From: Magnetaquiglobus sp039908105
Lineage (GTDB): Bacteria > Pseudomonadota > Magnetococcia > Magnetococcales > Magnetaquicoccaceae
Reading direction: 5' to 3'
Length of the DNA: 17,798 nucleotides
Assembly (NCBI GenBank): GCA_039908105.1
Contig: JAMOBI010000051.1
Coordinates: 1-17,798 of the forward strand
Shown here piece after piece: positions 1 to 7,804 of the stretch. The notes under the pieces were generated by a model. The model had not been told where the DNA came from and did not search any database. It worked only from the letters and a program-made list of their open reading frames with translations. A program made the translations under genes and the position numbers. Within the stretch, counting starts at the first letter, position 1. The number at the start of each line of letters is the position of its first letter.

Positions 1-2
1 TG

Positions 3-70
3 ATCGACCTCCTGTTTGGTGATGGTTTGACGCTTGAGATACGTTAATCATGCACCATCAGGGGGTCGAT
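3..70. repeat. Imperfect inverted repeat at the left edge
   Basis: Bases 3-14 (ATCGACCTCCTG) are complementary to 59-70 (CAGGGGGTCGAT) with one mismatch, and a shorter pair TGATGGT (20-26) / ACCATCA (54-60) lies inside. It lies ahead of the first gene and may be the end of an element, an operator or the terminator of a gene outside the window. No T-tract follows it. No gene is visible in bases 1-145. Confidence 0.35.
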
Positions 71-145
71 GTCACAGTCAATTGAAATCGAAAACAAGTC
101 TCCTATCTAAGTGCCATTGCAAGCATCACCCTCAAGGCGTTCAAT

Positions 146-1054
146 TTGGCTGCGGAGATGTTCCATGCCGGCCAAGAGAACATTACTGGCAGTCTGGTCG
201 CTGATTTTCATCAGGATGAAGGCCGCATCCTGATGAATCATGGATTTTTCACCGAGGGCGAGGTCAGCGCCACGGTTCCGAACCGAAGCACATTTGAGGT
301 GGATTCGGTGGAACCGGAGTGGAACGAAGAAACCGGCACATACCAGTATTTCAGTTTTGATGACGGTTATTGGGTCGACGTCCCTGAAGAAGACATGAAG
401 ACCTATAATCTCGACGTGGAGAGGTTGGTGCGTCATATCCACGATCTGGCAGAACTGGAAAAAGAACCACGGATGGTTCTCACCAATCTCATATGGAATT
501 TAGGGATATTAAGGATCCGCAATAGAAAGGTAAGCATATATCTCGCGAGAAGGTTTACCCACATGGATGCGTTCGATAAAATCTACGATGTTCTGAAACG
601 ACTGGGTGGCCACTCTCCTGGTCTGGTGTTGGCATGGCGGCTACCCCAGGGGAGGCACATTTCACTTCCTCACGGTCATCGCATGCTCAGTCTGCAAGAG
701 GCCATCATTGCTGAGGGTACTGGCTATCGTCTTGACCTGGGGATGCTGCGGAGTATTCTCACCGGAGAGCATGAACCCGTGGATGATTTGTCGCCACTCT
801 GGCACTCGATTGATTACGAAATCGTGCGTGCCAATGGATGCGAATTCATCTTTACTGGCACGAAACAAAAACAGTTGATCAGCATTCTTGTGCGGGCATG
901 GAAACGCGGCGAGGCCAGATGCCTGACATCAGAGGTGCTTGGAAATGTTGAAGCATCTGTCAAATCAAACACTTTATCCAAATTCTTCAGTGGCCGAACT
1001 GACTGGAAAGATCTGATTGGTTACGGTGACGGTTTTTGCTGGATAAAGGCGTGA
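146..1054 (+). CDS. Hypothetical protein with probable C-terminal winged-helix domain
   Basis: I do not recognise this 302-residue protein as a named family. The N-terminal half is acidic, with a run of aromatic and acidic residues around 60-80. The last 75 residues (from about FIFTGTKQKQLISILVRAW) have the pattern of a winged helix: a hydrophobic strand, a helix with a KQKQL start, a second helix containing the LTSEVL segment, and a terminal aromatic strand. A DNA-binding or regulatory role is therefore possible but is inference. The start is uncertain: TTG at 146 has an AAGGCG-like sequence ahead of it, while ATG at 158 has no properly spaced ribosome binding site. The frame is open from base 86. 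Base composition is visibly less GC-rich than the operon downstream, and the gene is separated from it by about 600 bp, so it may be an accessory (morphon-like) gene or lie outside the core module. Confidence 0.6.
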   Translation: MAAEMFHAGQENITGSLVADFHQDEGRILMNHGFFTEGEVSATVPNRSTFEVDSVEPEWNEETGTYQYFSFDDGYWVDVPEEDMKTYNLDVERLVRHIHDLAELEKEPRMVLTNLIWNLGILRIRNRKVSIYLARRFTHMDAFDKIYDVLKRLGGHSPGLVLAWRLPQGRHISLPHGHRMLSLQEAIIAEGTGYRLDLGMLRSILTGEHEPVDDLSPLWHSIDYEIVRANGCEFIFTGTKQKQLISILVRAWKRGEARCLTSEVLGNVEASVKSNTLSKFFSGRTDWKDLIGYGDGFCWIKA

Positions 1055-1073
1055 TGTTTTGATTTTACTCAAG

Positions 1074-1098
1074 GCCCCGTTTATCTGCGGGGCTGTTT
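1074..1098 (+). terminator. Weak terminator-like hairpin
   Basis: GCCCCG (1074-1079) pairs with CGGGGC (1088-1093) across an 8-nt loop and is followed by TGTTTCT. It sits 20 bp after the stop of the first gene, where a terminator is expected, but the T-tract is poor. Confidence 0.45.
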
Positions 1099-1173
1099 CT
1101 CCCAGTCTTCCAGGTTTTTACCTCCTGTACCAGCTTTCCCTTTACACCCTCCCTGGCTCCCACCTTACATCTC

Positions 1174-1217
1174 CTACCTTTGCCCTACCTTTGCCCTACC
1201 TTTGCCCTACCTTTGCC
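1174..1217. repeat. Iteron-like array A: four perfect 11-bp repeats
   Basis: CTACCTTTGCC occurs four times head to tail at 1174, 1185, 1196 and 1207 with no mismatch and no spacer. The 11-bp period is close to one helical turn, so the same face of the DNA is presented each time. A degenerate relative (TGGCTCCCACCTT) lies just upstream around 1154. The same unit recurs in array B about 390 bp away and nowhere else that I could see. Confidence 0.9.
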
Positions 1218-1289
1218 TCCACCCTATCGTTTGCCTGCGCAGTCTTCAGCCTCATTTTTCCCTTCAAATTATTTAAAAACGAATCATAA

Positions 1290-1318
1290 AACAATAATAA
1301 GTATTATTTATTATTGTT
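1290..1318. repeat. AT-rich inverted repeat in the core
   Basis: AACAATAATAA (1290-1300) is exactly complementary to TTATTATTGTT (1308-1318) with a 7-nt spacer. It is an easily melted cruciform or protein site in the middle of the AT-rich segment. In such AT-rich DNA a chance origin is possible. Confidence 0.55.
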
Positions 1319-1562
1319 AATATTTTCAATATGTTACCTCTATTCTTGGCTGAATATTCCTTGAAATGACAAATTCTCAAGAAAATCCACACAAAAACCA
1401 ATTCCAATCGATTATTTTTATTATTTTATAAAAACTTCAACTGAAACGAATTTATACTTTCCAGGGTTATTTGTTTTCCATTTCTCTATCAATATGTTGG
1501 TATATTTTTAAATTAATTAATTTTATGCAGATAAATTACAGCAGAAATTTGGCTGCTCATTC

Positions 1563-1607
1563 CTACCTTGGCTCCTACCTTTGCCCTACCTTTGCCCTAC
1601 CTTCCCC
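1563..1607. repeat. Iteron-like array B: two perfect and two degenerate 11-bp repeats
   Basis: CTACCTTTGCC is perfect at 1575 and 1586, with degenerate copies at 1563 (CTACCTTGGCT) and 1597 (CTACCTTCCCC). Orientation is the same as array A. The array ends 34 bp before the ribosome binding site of the HTH gene at 1652, so a protein bound here could also control that gene. Confidence 0.85.
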
Positions 1608-1651
1608 ACCCTTAGAATCCTCCCCATGCACAACGCATCCAGGAGGACAAG

Positions 1652-1840
1652 ATGGATATCTGTCACATCACCCCGTTTCAGCTTGCAAAGCGGTGGGGCT
1701 TGAATCCCAAGACCCTCCAGAACTGGCGTAGCAAGGGCGTTGGTCCTCCATACCTCAAGATCGGCAGTCGGGTCGTCTACCGTCAGGAGGATATCGAGTG
1801 CTTCGAGGTCAAGCGCAGACGCAACCTTAACCATTGTTGA
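1652..1840 (+). CDS. AlpA/excisionase-type helix-turn-helix protein
   Basis: This 62-residue protein has the MerR-like winged HTH of the HTH_17/AlpA/excisionase group. Residues 8-30 form the helix-turn-helix (FQLAKRWGLNPKTLQNWRSKG), followed by the typical GPPYLKIGSRVVYRQEDIECF wing, in which a strand presents the K-G-x-V-Y-R motif. The basic tail (VKRRRN) could add DNA contacts. ATG at 1652 has a strong AGGAGG at 1641-1646. Proteins of this family act as excisionases, transcription activators or small replication/regulatory factors. The 11-bp repeats directly upstream are natural candidate targets, but this is inference. It starts the long rightward gene series. Confidence 0.85.
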   Translation: MDICHITPFQLAKRWGLNPKTLQNWRSKGVGPPYLKIGSRVVYRQEDIECFEVKRRRNLNHC

Positions 1841-1853
1841 TCACACCTTCCAT

Positions 1854-1911
1854 CCGCACGTCTAGGATTCATGGTCCAAAAAGCCCGATTCCTGGCGGGC
1901 CTGACGTGCGG
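1854..1911 (+). promoter_or_regulatory. Nested inverted repeats in the leader of the next gene
   Basis: CCGCACGTC (1854-1862) pairs perfectly with GACGTGCGG (1903-1911), enclosing a second hairpin GCCCG (1883-1887) / CGGGC (1896-1900). The structure lies 13-90 bp upstream of the gene at 1944 and would form a stable RNA structure or a bipartite operator. The short TTATTT after it is weak as a terminator tract. Confidence 0.5.
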
Positions 1912-1943
1912 TTATTTCCAGGGTTTGCAACAGGAGCAAGGCA

Positions 1944-2837
1944 ATGATTCAAATCCATTCCAATAAGCAGGTCCGTGTCACCCCGGAGATGGCCGGTGAC
2001 TGGCTCCAGCACAACATCTTTGCCCGGCAGCGGGCCATGCGGCCACGCCATCGGGATACCCTGGTCCAGGAGATCCAGGCCGGACGCTTCATTCAGGGCA
2101 CCCAGATCCATTTCGTCCGTTTCCGCAGCGAACAGCTGCTGGTCAACGGGCAGCATACCCTGGCCGCCATCGAAAAGGCCGGCATTCCGGTCATGTTGAG
2201 CGTGCTGATTTCCAATGCCGAAACCATGGACGAGGTGGCCGAACTCTACTCCCGCCACGACAACCATCTCTCCCGGTCGATCCTGGATGCCATCAAGGCG
2301 AGGGATCTGCACAGTCAAATCGGCATGTCGCTGAAGCAGGCGATGCAGGTGGCCACCGCGCTGCGTTTCATCCAGGGCGGGTTCCGCCGCTCCGATAGCA
2401 GCGCGTGTCGGGAGGATGTCTTGGCCGATATCCGGGATTGGGAAGAGGAAGGCAACGCCTTCTTCGAGGCCATTCATCGGACCGGCAACGATTCCGTTCT
2501 ACTGGTGAAGTCCGCCGTTTTGTCGGTCGGGCTGATCACCTTCCGCCATCAGGAGGTGAAGGCCCGGGAGTTCTGGCGGCAGGTATCCATGGACGACGGC
2601 CTGCGCATGAACGACCCCCGCAAACTCCTTCACGAATTCATCGAACTGACCCGGGTCAAGCAGGGGCCGTTCATTCGCGGCAGCAACGTGGTCACCTCCG
2701 CTTATGTGGCCAGGGCCACGGCGGCGGCCTGGAACGCCTTCTTCTCCGGCACCGCTCTGACCCGCATCAACGTTCCCGATCCGGATCGGGAGATTCTCAT
2801 CAAGGGCACCCCCTACAAAAGCATGAAGCACGCGTGA
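1944..2837 (+). CDS. ParB/sulfiredoxin-fold protein (first of three)
   Basis: This 297-residue protein has the LVNGQHTLAAIEKAGIPV segment near residue 70, corresponding to the (D)GQHRLxA signature of the ParB/sulfiredoxin-like fold. Family members bind or cleave DNA or hydrolyse nucleotides. The rest is helical, with a long acidic/aromatic middle, and matches phage ParB-like proteins of uncertain role rather than chromosomal ParB. The usual Asp of DGQH is replaced by Asn (VNGQH). ATG at 1944 is preceded by AGGAG at 1932-1936. It ends 11 bp before the next ParB-type gene, which suggests co-transcription. The exact activity cannot be read from the sequence. Confidence 0.65.
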   Translation: MIQIHSNKQVRVTPEMAGDWLQHNIFARQRAMRPRHRDTLVQEIQAGRFIQGTQIHFVRFRSEQLLVNGQHTLAAIEKAGIPVMLSVLISNAETMDEVAELYSRHDNHLSRSILDAIKARDLHSQIGMSLKQAMQVATALRFIQGGFRRSDSSACREDVLADIRDWEEEGNAFFEAIHRTGNDSVLLVKSAVLSVGLITFRHQEVKAREFWRQVSMDDGLRMNDPRKLLHEFIELTRVKQGPFIRGSNVVTSAYVARATAAAWNAFFSGTALTRINVPDPDREILIKGTPYKSMKHA

Positions 2838-2848
2838 GGAGATGAAAA

Positions 2849-3928
2849 ATGAGCGTGGACACGATTCCCATCGAATTCATCATCATCAATAAACGGCTGC
2901 GGCAGGTCCGCCCCGAGGCGGTGGCCGTTCTGGTTCAGAGCATCCGGGAGTTGGGACTGCTCAATCCAATTTTGATCACCCCGGAATTGACCGACGACGG
3001 CCAAGAGATTGGTCTGTACCGCCTGGTTGCCGGGCACCATCGTCTGGAGGCCTGCAGACAACTCGGCATGACCGAAATTTCTGCCAATATTGTCACCATC
3101 CAAACCGTGGATCAACGTCTGGCCGAGATCGACGAAAATCTTTGTCGTGCCGAACTGAACCACCTGGAGCGGGCTGAACACTTGGCGGAACGCAAGTCCC
3201 TGTACGAGATGAAGCACCCGCAGACCAAGCAAGGAACGGCTGGGGCCAGCAAACGCTGGGAGGAAAATGCAAACGAAATAAATTCGTTTGCATCGGACAC
3301 CGCCCAGAAGACCGGCGCCACGGAGCGCAACATCCAGAAAGCGGTGCGGCGCGCAAACAACATCAGTCAAGAGATCCGCGACGCCATCCGCGACGTCGCC
3401 TCCATTGCCGACAACAGCCTGGAACTGGACGCTCTCGCCAGTCTGGAAGAGCCGGATCAGAAGGCGGCAGTCCGTGCGGTGCTGGACGGGAAAGCCCGTA
3501 GCATCCGGGAGGTCATCCGGCAACAGGAGGAAGCTTCGCGCCCGGTGCCAGAGCAGACGCGCCCGCAGCAAAAACAAGAGGAATGTGAAGAGCAGGATAC
3601 AACATCGGAAGGCACCCAGGATTGGAAACGCAAGGCCAAAGATGCTGTCAGCCATGTACTCGCCCAGAAGGAACGAATCCGCACCCTGAATCAGGAGCGC
3701 GCCACCCTCAAGGATCGCATCAAGGCGTTGGAATTCTCACTGGCTCAGGCCGCCGCCGCACCACGCCCGGATCTTTTGACCGACCTGGAGAAGTTGCTGG
3801 GGAGTTTCGAGCGCAACCTGCATGAAATCCCGGACAGCTTTCCAACCGACCTCCTCGACGTATTCGAGAACCGTTTCATGGATTTGCTGCTGTTGATCAA
3901 AAGCATCAACCGGCAGCGGTACCAATAG
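2849..3928 (+). CDS. ParB-like partition/nuclease protein with C-terminal coiled coil
   Basis: This is a 359-residue protein. Residues 5-100 are a ParB N-terminal domain with the signature LVAGHHRLEACRQLG (near 65-80), the counterpart of GxRRxxA. Residues about 155-225 are the helical HTH/KorB-like DNA-binding part (DTAQKTGATERNIQKAV). Residues 255-300 form a charged coiled coil, and the C-terminal end is helical. ATG at 2849 follows GAGGAG at 2836-2841. Between the two folded domains the protein has a short linker (around residues 138-150) encoded by a 27-bp inverted repeat whose codons are AT-rich, unlike the surrounding gene. Functions known for the family include DNA partition, transcription control and nuclease activity; which applies here is not determined. 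No ParA ATPase gene is visible nearby, which speaks against a classical ParAB system. Confidence 0.82.
   Translation: MSVDTIPIEFIIINKRLRQVRPEAVAVLVQSIRELGLLNPILITPELTDDGQEIGLYRLVAGHHRLEACRQLGMTEISANIVTIQTVDQRLAEIDENLCRAELNHLERAEHLAERKSLYEMKHPQTKQGTAGASKRWEENANEINSFASDTAQKTGATERNIQKAVRRANNISQEIRDAIRDVASIADNSLELDALASLEEPDQKAAVRAVLDGKARSIREVIRQQEEASRPVPEQTRPQQKQEECEEQDTTSEGTQDWKRKAKDAVSHVLAQKERIRTLNQERATLKDRIKALEFSLAQAAAAPRPDLLTDLEKLLGSFERNLHEIPDSFPTDLLDVFENRFMDLLLLIKSINRQRYQ
3267..3293. repeat. Inverted repeat inside the first ParB gene linker
   Basis: ATGCAAACGAA (3267-3277) is exactly complementary to TTCGTTTGCAT (3283-3293) with the spacer ATAAA. It is in frame and encodes part of the linker just before the HTH (N-A-N-E-I-N-S-F-A-S). 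Eleven perfect pairs in an AT-rich patch within GC-rich coding DNA are unlikely by chance. Confidence 0.9.
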
Positions 3929-3964
3929 ACCAACCATCACATCAGTCAAGCAAGGAGATACGCA

Positions 3965-4447
3965 ATGAACCAACCACTCACCCTCGATCAACTGCGGCAA
4001 ATGCCGGTGGGAACCATTGCCGCCCTGCCGGTCCGGGAGTTGGCCCGGCTGCAACAGGAGGCCAAGGAAGCCGCAGATCGCGTCAAGTCCATCAACGATT
4101 TTCTCAACGGTGTGTTGATCCATCGCTTCGGGGAGCGGGCCACCACCCTGCGCCAGCAGACCGGCAAGGAGCATGGCCTGATCCGCTTCTCAGAGGAGGA
4201 TGTGGAGATCGCCGCCGACCAGCGGGTGGATCCCAAATGGAACCAGCAGATGTTGAGCGAGATCGTGGCCCAGATCGTCGCTGCGGGAGACTCCCCGCAG
4301 GAGTACGTCACCATCACCTACGATGTGCCGGAGAGTCGCTACAAAAGCTGGCCATCCTCCATCCGGCAGGTATTTGAGGCGGCTCGCACGGTCCGCTTCT
4401 CCCGTCCTTCGTTCACCCTCGGCTTGCGCAAGCAGGAGGTGGCGTGA
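3965..4447 (+). CDS. Conserved phage protein upstream of Sak4-like ATPase
   Basis: This 160-residue protein has a helical, charged N-terminal half (LQQEAKEAADRVKSINDFLN) and a C-terminal beta-rich part containing YVTITYDVPESRYKSWPSSI. It then ends in an ARTVRFSRPSFTLGL segment. This pattern (a coiled helix, then a V-T-Y-x-V-P-E-x-x-Y-x-x-W-P motif, then a R-P-x-F-x-L strand) matches small proteins that regularly precede single-strand annealing or Sak4 genes in phages, but no biochemical role is known to me. ATG at 3965 follows AAGGAG at 3952-3957. Its stop overlaps the next start (TGATG at 4445-4449), indicating translational coupling with the ATPase. Confidence 0.7.
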   Translation: MNQPLTLDQLRQMPVGTIAALPVRELARLQQEAKEAADRVKSINDFLNGVLIHRFGERATTLRQQTGKEHGLIRFSEEDVEIAADQRVDPKWNQQMLSEIVAQIVAAGDSPQEYVTITYDVPESRYKSWPSSIRQVFEAARTVRFSRPSFTLGLRKQEVA

Positions 4448-5316
4448 TGGGCGCCCTGCCGATCATCCGCGCCGAGGAGCGCATGGCCGAGCGGCGCGGC
4501 ATCAAGGCCTGCATCTTTGGCAAATCCGGCATCGGCAAGACCACGCTGCTCTGGAGCCTGGATCCGGAAACCACCCTGTTCTTCGATCTGGAGGCCGGGG
4601 ATCTGGCCGTCGAGGGGTGGCCGGGCGATACGATCCGCCCCCGCACCTGGGACGAATGCCGGGATTTCGCGGTCTTCATCGGCGGCCCTAATCCGGCCCT
4701 GCGCAACGACCAGTATTTCAGTCAAGCCCATTACAACGCCGTTTGCCAGCAGTTCTGCGACCCAGCGGTGCTGAACCGCTATCAAACGATCTTCGTCGAT
4801 TCGCTGACTGTGGCCGGTCGGCTCTGCTTCCACTGGTGCAAGGGGCAACCACAGGCGTTCTCGGAGAAGACCGGCAAACCCGACCTGCGGGGAGCCTACG
4901 GCCTGCACGGCCAGGAGATGATCGCATGGCTGACTCACCTCCAGCATACCCGTGGCAAGAACATTCTGTTCGTCGGGATTCTGGATGAGAAGTTCGACGA
5001 CTTCAACCGGCGCTTCTTCTCGCCCCAGATCGAAGGCAACAAAACCGGATTGGAACTCCCCGGCATCGTCGATCAGGTGATCACCATGGCGGAATTGTCC
5101 GCCGAGGATGGGCAACTCTTCCGTGCCTTTGTTTGCCACACCTTAAATCCCTGGGGCTATCCCGCCAAAGATCGCTCCGGACGTTTGACTATGGTGGAGG
5201 AACCCCATCTGGGACGCCTCATGACCAAGATTTCCGGCCCGGTGCGCCCGATCGAGGAACGCCTTGAATACGGTCAACCGGTGCCTGCCGAAACCGCTAC
5301 CGCTTCTTCCAACTGA
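4447..5316 (+). CDS. Sak4-like RecA-fold ATPase (AAA_24 family)
   Basis: This 289-residue P-loop ATPase is of the AAA_24/Sak4 type, the RecA-core proteins that phages use for single-strand annealing and recombination-dependent replication. Walker A is GKSGIGKT at residues 25-32, and a Walker B-like strand ends in FVDS around 116-119. Between them is the WPGDTIRPRTWDEC segment usual in this family. ATG 4447 is preferred over the in-frame GTG at 4444, because it is coupled to the previous stop and preceded by GGAGG at 4436-4440. The gene directly downstream is a probable ssDNA-binding protein, the usual Sak4 partner. Near-identical ATPases are sometimes annotated only as 'ATP-binding protein'. 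Confidence 0.85.
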   Translation: MGALPIIRAEERMAERRGIKACIFGKSGIGKTTLLWSLDPETTLFFDLEAGDLAVEGWPGDTIRPRTWDECRDFAVFIGGPNPALRNDQYFSQAHYNAVCQQFCDPAVLNRYQTIFVDSLTVAGRLCFHWCKGQPQAFSEKTGKPDLRGAYGLHGQEMIAWLTHLQHTRGKNILFVGILDEKFDDFNRRFFSPQIEGNKTGLELPGIVDQVITMAELSAEDGQLFRAFVCHTLNPWGYPAKDRSGRLTMVEEPHLGRLMTKISGPVRPIEERLEYGQPVPAETATASSN

Positions 5317-5338
5317 CAAGATCAAGGAGACGATCATC

Positions 5339-6106
5339 ATGAACATGAACGCTGCCTGGCAGGATTACAACGATGCCGATGCCCAGAACAATTTCGACCT
5401 GATCCCCAAAGGGACCATCGCCCCGGTACGCATGATGATCAAGCCCGGCGGAATCGACGACCACAGCCGGGGCTGGACCGGCGGCTATGCCACCCGCGCC
5501 AGGGAGAGCGATGCAGTCTATCTGAACTGCGAGTTCGTCGTCACCGCCGGTGAGTTTTCCCGCCGTAAGATTTGGAGCCTGATCGGACTTCACAGCCCCA
5601 AGGGCCCGGAGTGGGCCAACATGGGCCGGGCCTTCATCCGCGCCATCCTCAATTCCGCCCGAGGCCTTTCGGACAAGGACGCCTCGCCCCGCGCCATCGA
5701 GGCCCGACGGATCCGTGGATTCATGGATCTGGACAGCATCGAATTCCTGGCCAAGATCGACGTGGAGAAGGATGCCAACGGCGATCCCAAGAACGTGATC
5801 AAGTTCGCCATCACCCCGGACATGAAGGAGTACCAGGGCTTTCAGCCTGTGGCCTCACCGATGGCGGCGACCATGCCCCAGCAGACTGCCACGGGCTTTC
5901 AGCCGGGAGCGACCGCCTTCCAGGCGCCCGTGTCCGCCCAACAATCCACCACGGGCTTCCAGGCTGCCACCTCGTTCCAACCGCCTGCGTCTGCCCAACA
6001 GGCGGCCCCCGTGGCCAACGGCTGGCGCCCTCAGGCCCAACAGGCTGCTCCCGTCCAGGGGCAGAACGGTGCTGCCACGTTGGCCCGCCCGAGCTGGGCA
6101 CAGTAA
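5339..6106 (+). CDS. Probable phage ssDNA-binding protein with SSB-like tail
   Basis: This 255-residue protein follows the Sak4-like gene. The first 165 residues are a compact beta-rich domain (FDLIPKGTIAPVRMMIKPGG, then YLNCEFVVTAGEFSRRKIW and a GWTGGYATRA loop) as in the phage ssDNA-binding proteins that pair with Sak4. From residue about 165 on it becomes a disordered tail rich in Q, A, P and G, with repeated GFQP/FQAP units, ending in RPSWAQ. Such tails are typical of SSB proteins, which use the end for partner binding, although this end lacks the acidic DDDIPF form. ATG 5339 has AAGGAG at 5324-5329; an ATG at 5345 is possible but is spaced less well. The family assignment rests on context and fold style, so it is moderate. 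Confidence 0.7.
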   Translation: MNMNAAWQDYNDADAQNNFDLIPKGTIAPVRMMIKPGGIDDHSRGWTGGYATRARESDAVYLNCEFVVTAGEFSRRKIWSLIGLHSPKGPEWANMGRAFIRAILNSARGLSDKDASPRAIEARRIRGFMDLDSIEFLAKIDVEKDANGDPKNVIKFAITPDMKEYQGFQPVASPMAATMPQQTATGFQPGATAFQAPVSAQQSTTGFQAATSFQPPASAQQAAPVANGWRPQAQQAAPVQGQNGAATLARPSWAQ

Positions 6107-6121
6107 GACAGGAGACCGGGG

Positions 6122-7804
6122 ATGCTTCTCAGACCCAGACAGAAACAGTTCGTGGAGCGATCGGTGACGGCCCTCCACGAACACGGCAACACCCTGGCGG
6201 TGGCGAGCACCGGATTTGGAAAAACTATAGCACTGTCCGCCGTGGTGGGTCGGATGCTGGCAAACAACGGTGGCAGAGCCTGCGTCCTGGCCCATCGGGA
6301 CGAATTGACCCGGCAGAATCTGACCAAGTTCAGCCGGGTCAACCCAGGCCTGACCACCTCGGTGGTGGATGCGGAATCCAAATCCTGGCGAGGCCGGACC
6401 ACCTTCGCCATGGTGCCCACCCTGGCGCGACAGAGCAATCTGGACGCCATGCCGCCTCTGGATCTTCTAGTGATTGATGAGGCGCATCATGCGGCGGCAC
6501 CCGGCTACCGCCGCATCATCGATACGGCCAGGGAGCGCAATCCGGAATGCCGGATTTACGGAGTGACTGCGACGCCGAATCGGGGTGACCGCAAGGCGCT
6601 GCGTCCGATCTTCTCCAACGTGGCGGATCAGGTGCGCCTGGGCGAGTTGGTGCGCTCCGGCCATCTGGTGCCGCCGCGCACCTTCGTCGTCGATGTGGGC
6701 ACCGGCGAGGCGTTGAGTCAGGTCAAACGCACGGCGGATGATTTCGACATGGCCGAGGTGGACAAGATCATGAACAAGGCGCCGGTCACCGACGCGGTGA
6801 TCCGGCACTGGCAGGCACAAGCCAGGGAGCGCCAGACCGTGGTCTTCTGCTCCACCGTGGACCATGCCCGCAATGTGACCGAGGCCTTCAATGCCGCCGG
6901 AAACGATGCGGTTCTGGTGCATGGTGATCTGCCGGACAACGAACGCCGTGCTGTCTTGCGCCGGTTCGAAACGGGTGAGGCCCGACTGGTGGTCAACGTG
7001 GCGGTACTGACCGAGGGGTGGGATCACCCGCCCACCTCCTGCGTGGTGCTGCTGCGGCCCAGCTCCTACAAGTCCACCCTCATCCAGATGGTGGGCCGGG
7101 GCTTACGCACCGTCGATCCCAACGAACACCCCGGCGTCATCAAGACCGATTGCATCGTGCTCGACTTCGGCATTTCGACTTTGTTGCACGGCTCGCTGGA
7201 GCAGGATGTGGATCTGGATGGCAGCGACGGCACCGGCGAGGCACCCACCAAGGATTGCCCGGAGTGCGAGGCTACCGTGCCGCTGGCCGTTCGGGAGTGC
7301 CCGTTGTGCGGGTACGTCTGGGAGCGGCAGGAGCGAGACAGCGGGTCGGAGCCAATCAACGATTTCGTCATGACCGAGGTGGATGTGCTGGCTCGTTCCA
7401 GTTTTCTCTGGGTCGATCTCTTTGGTGACGATGCGGCCCTGGTGGCCAATGGGTTCACCGCCTGGGGCGGCATCTTCTTTCTGGATGGCCGGTGGCACGC
7501 GGTGGGCGGCGGGAACGGTCTTGCGGCCCGTCTCCTTTCCATCGGCGAGCGCATCATCTGTCTGGCCGCAGCCGACGACTGGCTCAACGAAAACGAAACC
7601 GCCGACTCGGCCCACAAAAGCAAACGGTGGATTCACGAGGCCGCCACCGAACGGCAGTTGCAATACCTGCCGGCGGAATATCGTCTGGATCACAACCTGA
7701 CCCGCTATCACGCCTCGACCCTGCTGACCTTTCGGTTCAACCGGCGGGCCATCCAGGATCTGATTTTTCGGGTGGGCCAGCCGCCCCTGGCCGAGGTGGC
7801 GTGA
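6122..7804 (+). CDS. RadD/SSL2-type DEAH helicase with zinc ribbon
   Basis: This 560-residue superfamily 2 helicase has Walker A ASTGFGKT at residues 28-35, the DEAH box at 119-122 (LLVIDEAHH), motif III VTATP at 148-152, and a helicase C domain with HGDLPDNER, VLTEGWDHP and MVGRGLRT. After the motor comes a zinc-ribbon with four cysteines C379, C382, C393 and C396 (CPEC...CPLC), then a 160-residue C-terminal domain. Order and motifs match RadD-like or SSL2-like helicases common in prophages, where they may unwind DNA in replication or repair. ATG 6122 has AGGAG at 6111-6115. The stop overlaps the next start (TGATG at 7802-7806). Target strand and polarity cannot be read from the sequence. 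Confidence 0.9.
   Translation: MLLRPRQKQFVERSVTALHEHGNTLAVASTGFGKTIALSAVVGRMLANNGGRACVLAHRDELTRQNLTKFSRVNPGLTTSVVDAESKSWRGRTTFAMVPTLARQSNLDAMPPLDLLVIDEAHHAAAPGYRRIIDTARERNPECRIYGVTATPNRGDRKALRPIFSNVADQVRLGELVRSGHLVPPRTFVVDVGTGEALSQVKRTADDFDMAEVDKIMNKAPVTDAVIRHWQAQARERQTVVFCSTVDHARNVTEAFNAAGNDAVLVHGDLPDNERRAVLRRFETGEARLVVNVAVLTEGWDHPPTSCVVLLRPSSYKSTLIQMVGRGLRTVDPNEHPGVIKTDCIVLDFGISTLLHGSLEQDVDLDGSDGTGEAPTKDCPECEATVPLAVRECPLCGYVWERQERDSGSEPINDFVMTEVDVLARSSFLWVDLFGDDAALVANGFTAWGGIFFLDGRWHAVGGGNGLAARLLSIGERIICLAAADDWLNENETADSAHKSKRWIHEAATERQLQYLPAEYRLDHNLTRYHASTLLTFRFNRRAIQDLIFRVGQPPLAEVA

Larger units (their letters stand above)
1055..1651. other. Non-coding, AT-rich control region, possible origin
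   Basis: This is the only gene-free stretch above 300 bp. It holds two arrays of one 11-bp repeat (1174-1217 and 1563-1607) on either side of an AT-rich core (about 1240-1560) dominated by A/T runs. The core contains an 11-bp-armed inverted repeat (1290-1318) and a poor DnaA-box-like AAATCCACA near 1384. Open frames here only translate the repeats and show no credible start or composition. The layout of iterons plus a melting-prone core next to a small HTH gene fits a replication origin or a partition/promoter region. No unambiguous promoter could be placed by eye. Confidence 0.6.

Noticed and set aside
3..70. Transposon end or attachment site at the left edge
   Set aside because: No transposase or integrase and no matching repeat elsewhere in the window; kept only as a low-confidence inverted repeat.
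1059..1289. Small plus-strand frame over the 11-bp repeats
   Set aside because: It translates the repeat and AT-rich DNA, with no ribosome binding site or recognisable protein pattern.
1944..3928. Classical ParABS partition locus
   Set aside because: No ParA-type ATPase is present and the first ParB-like protein lacks the usual DGQH aspartate.
5572..6477. 301-codon plus-strand frame
   Set aside because: It overlaps the ssDNA-binding and helicase genes in another frame and has a low-complexity G/H/R/Q-rich shadow composition.
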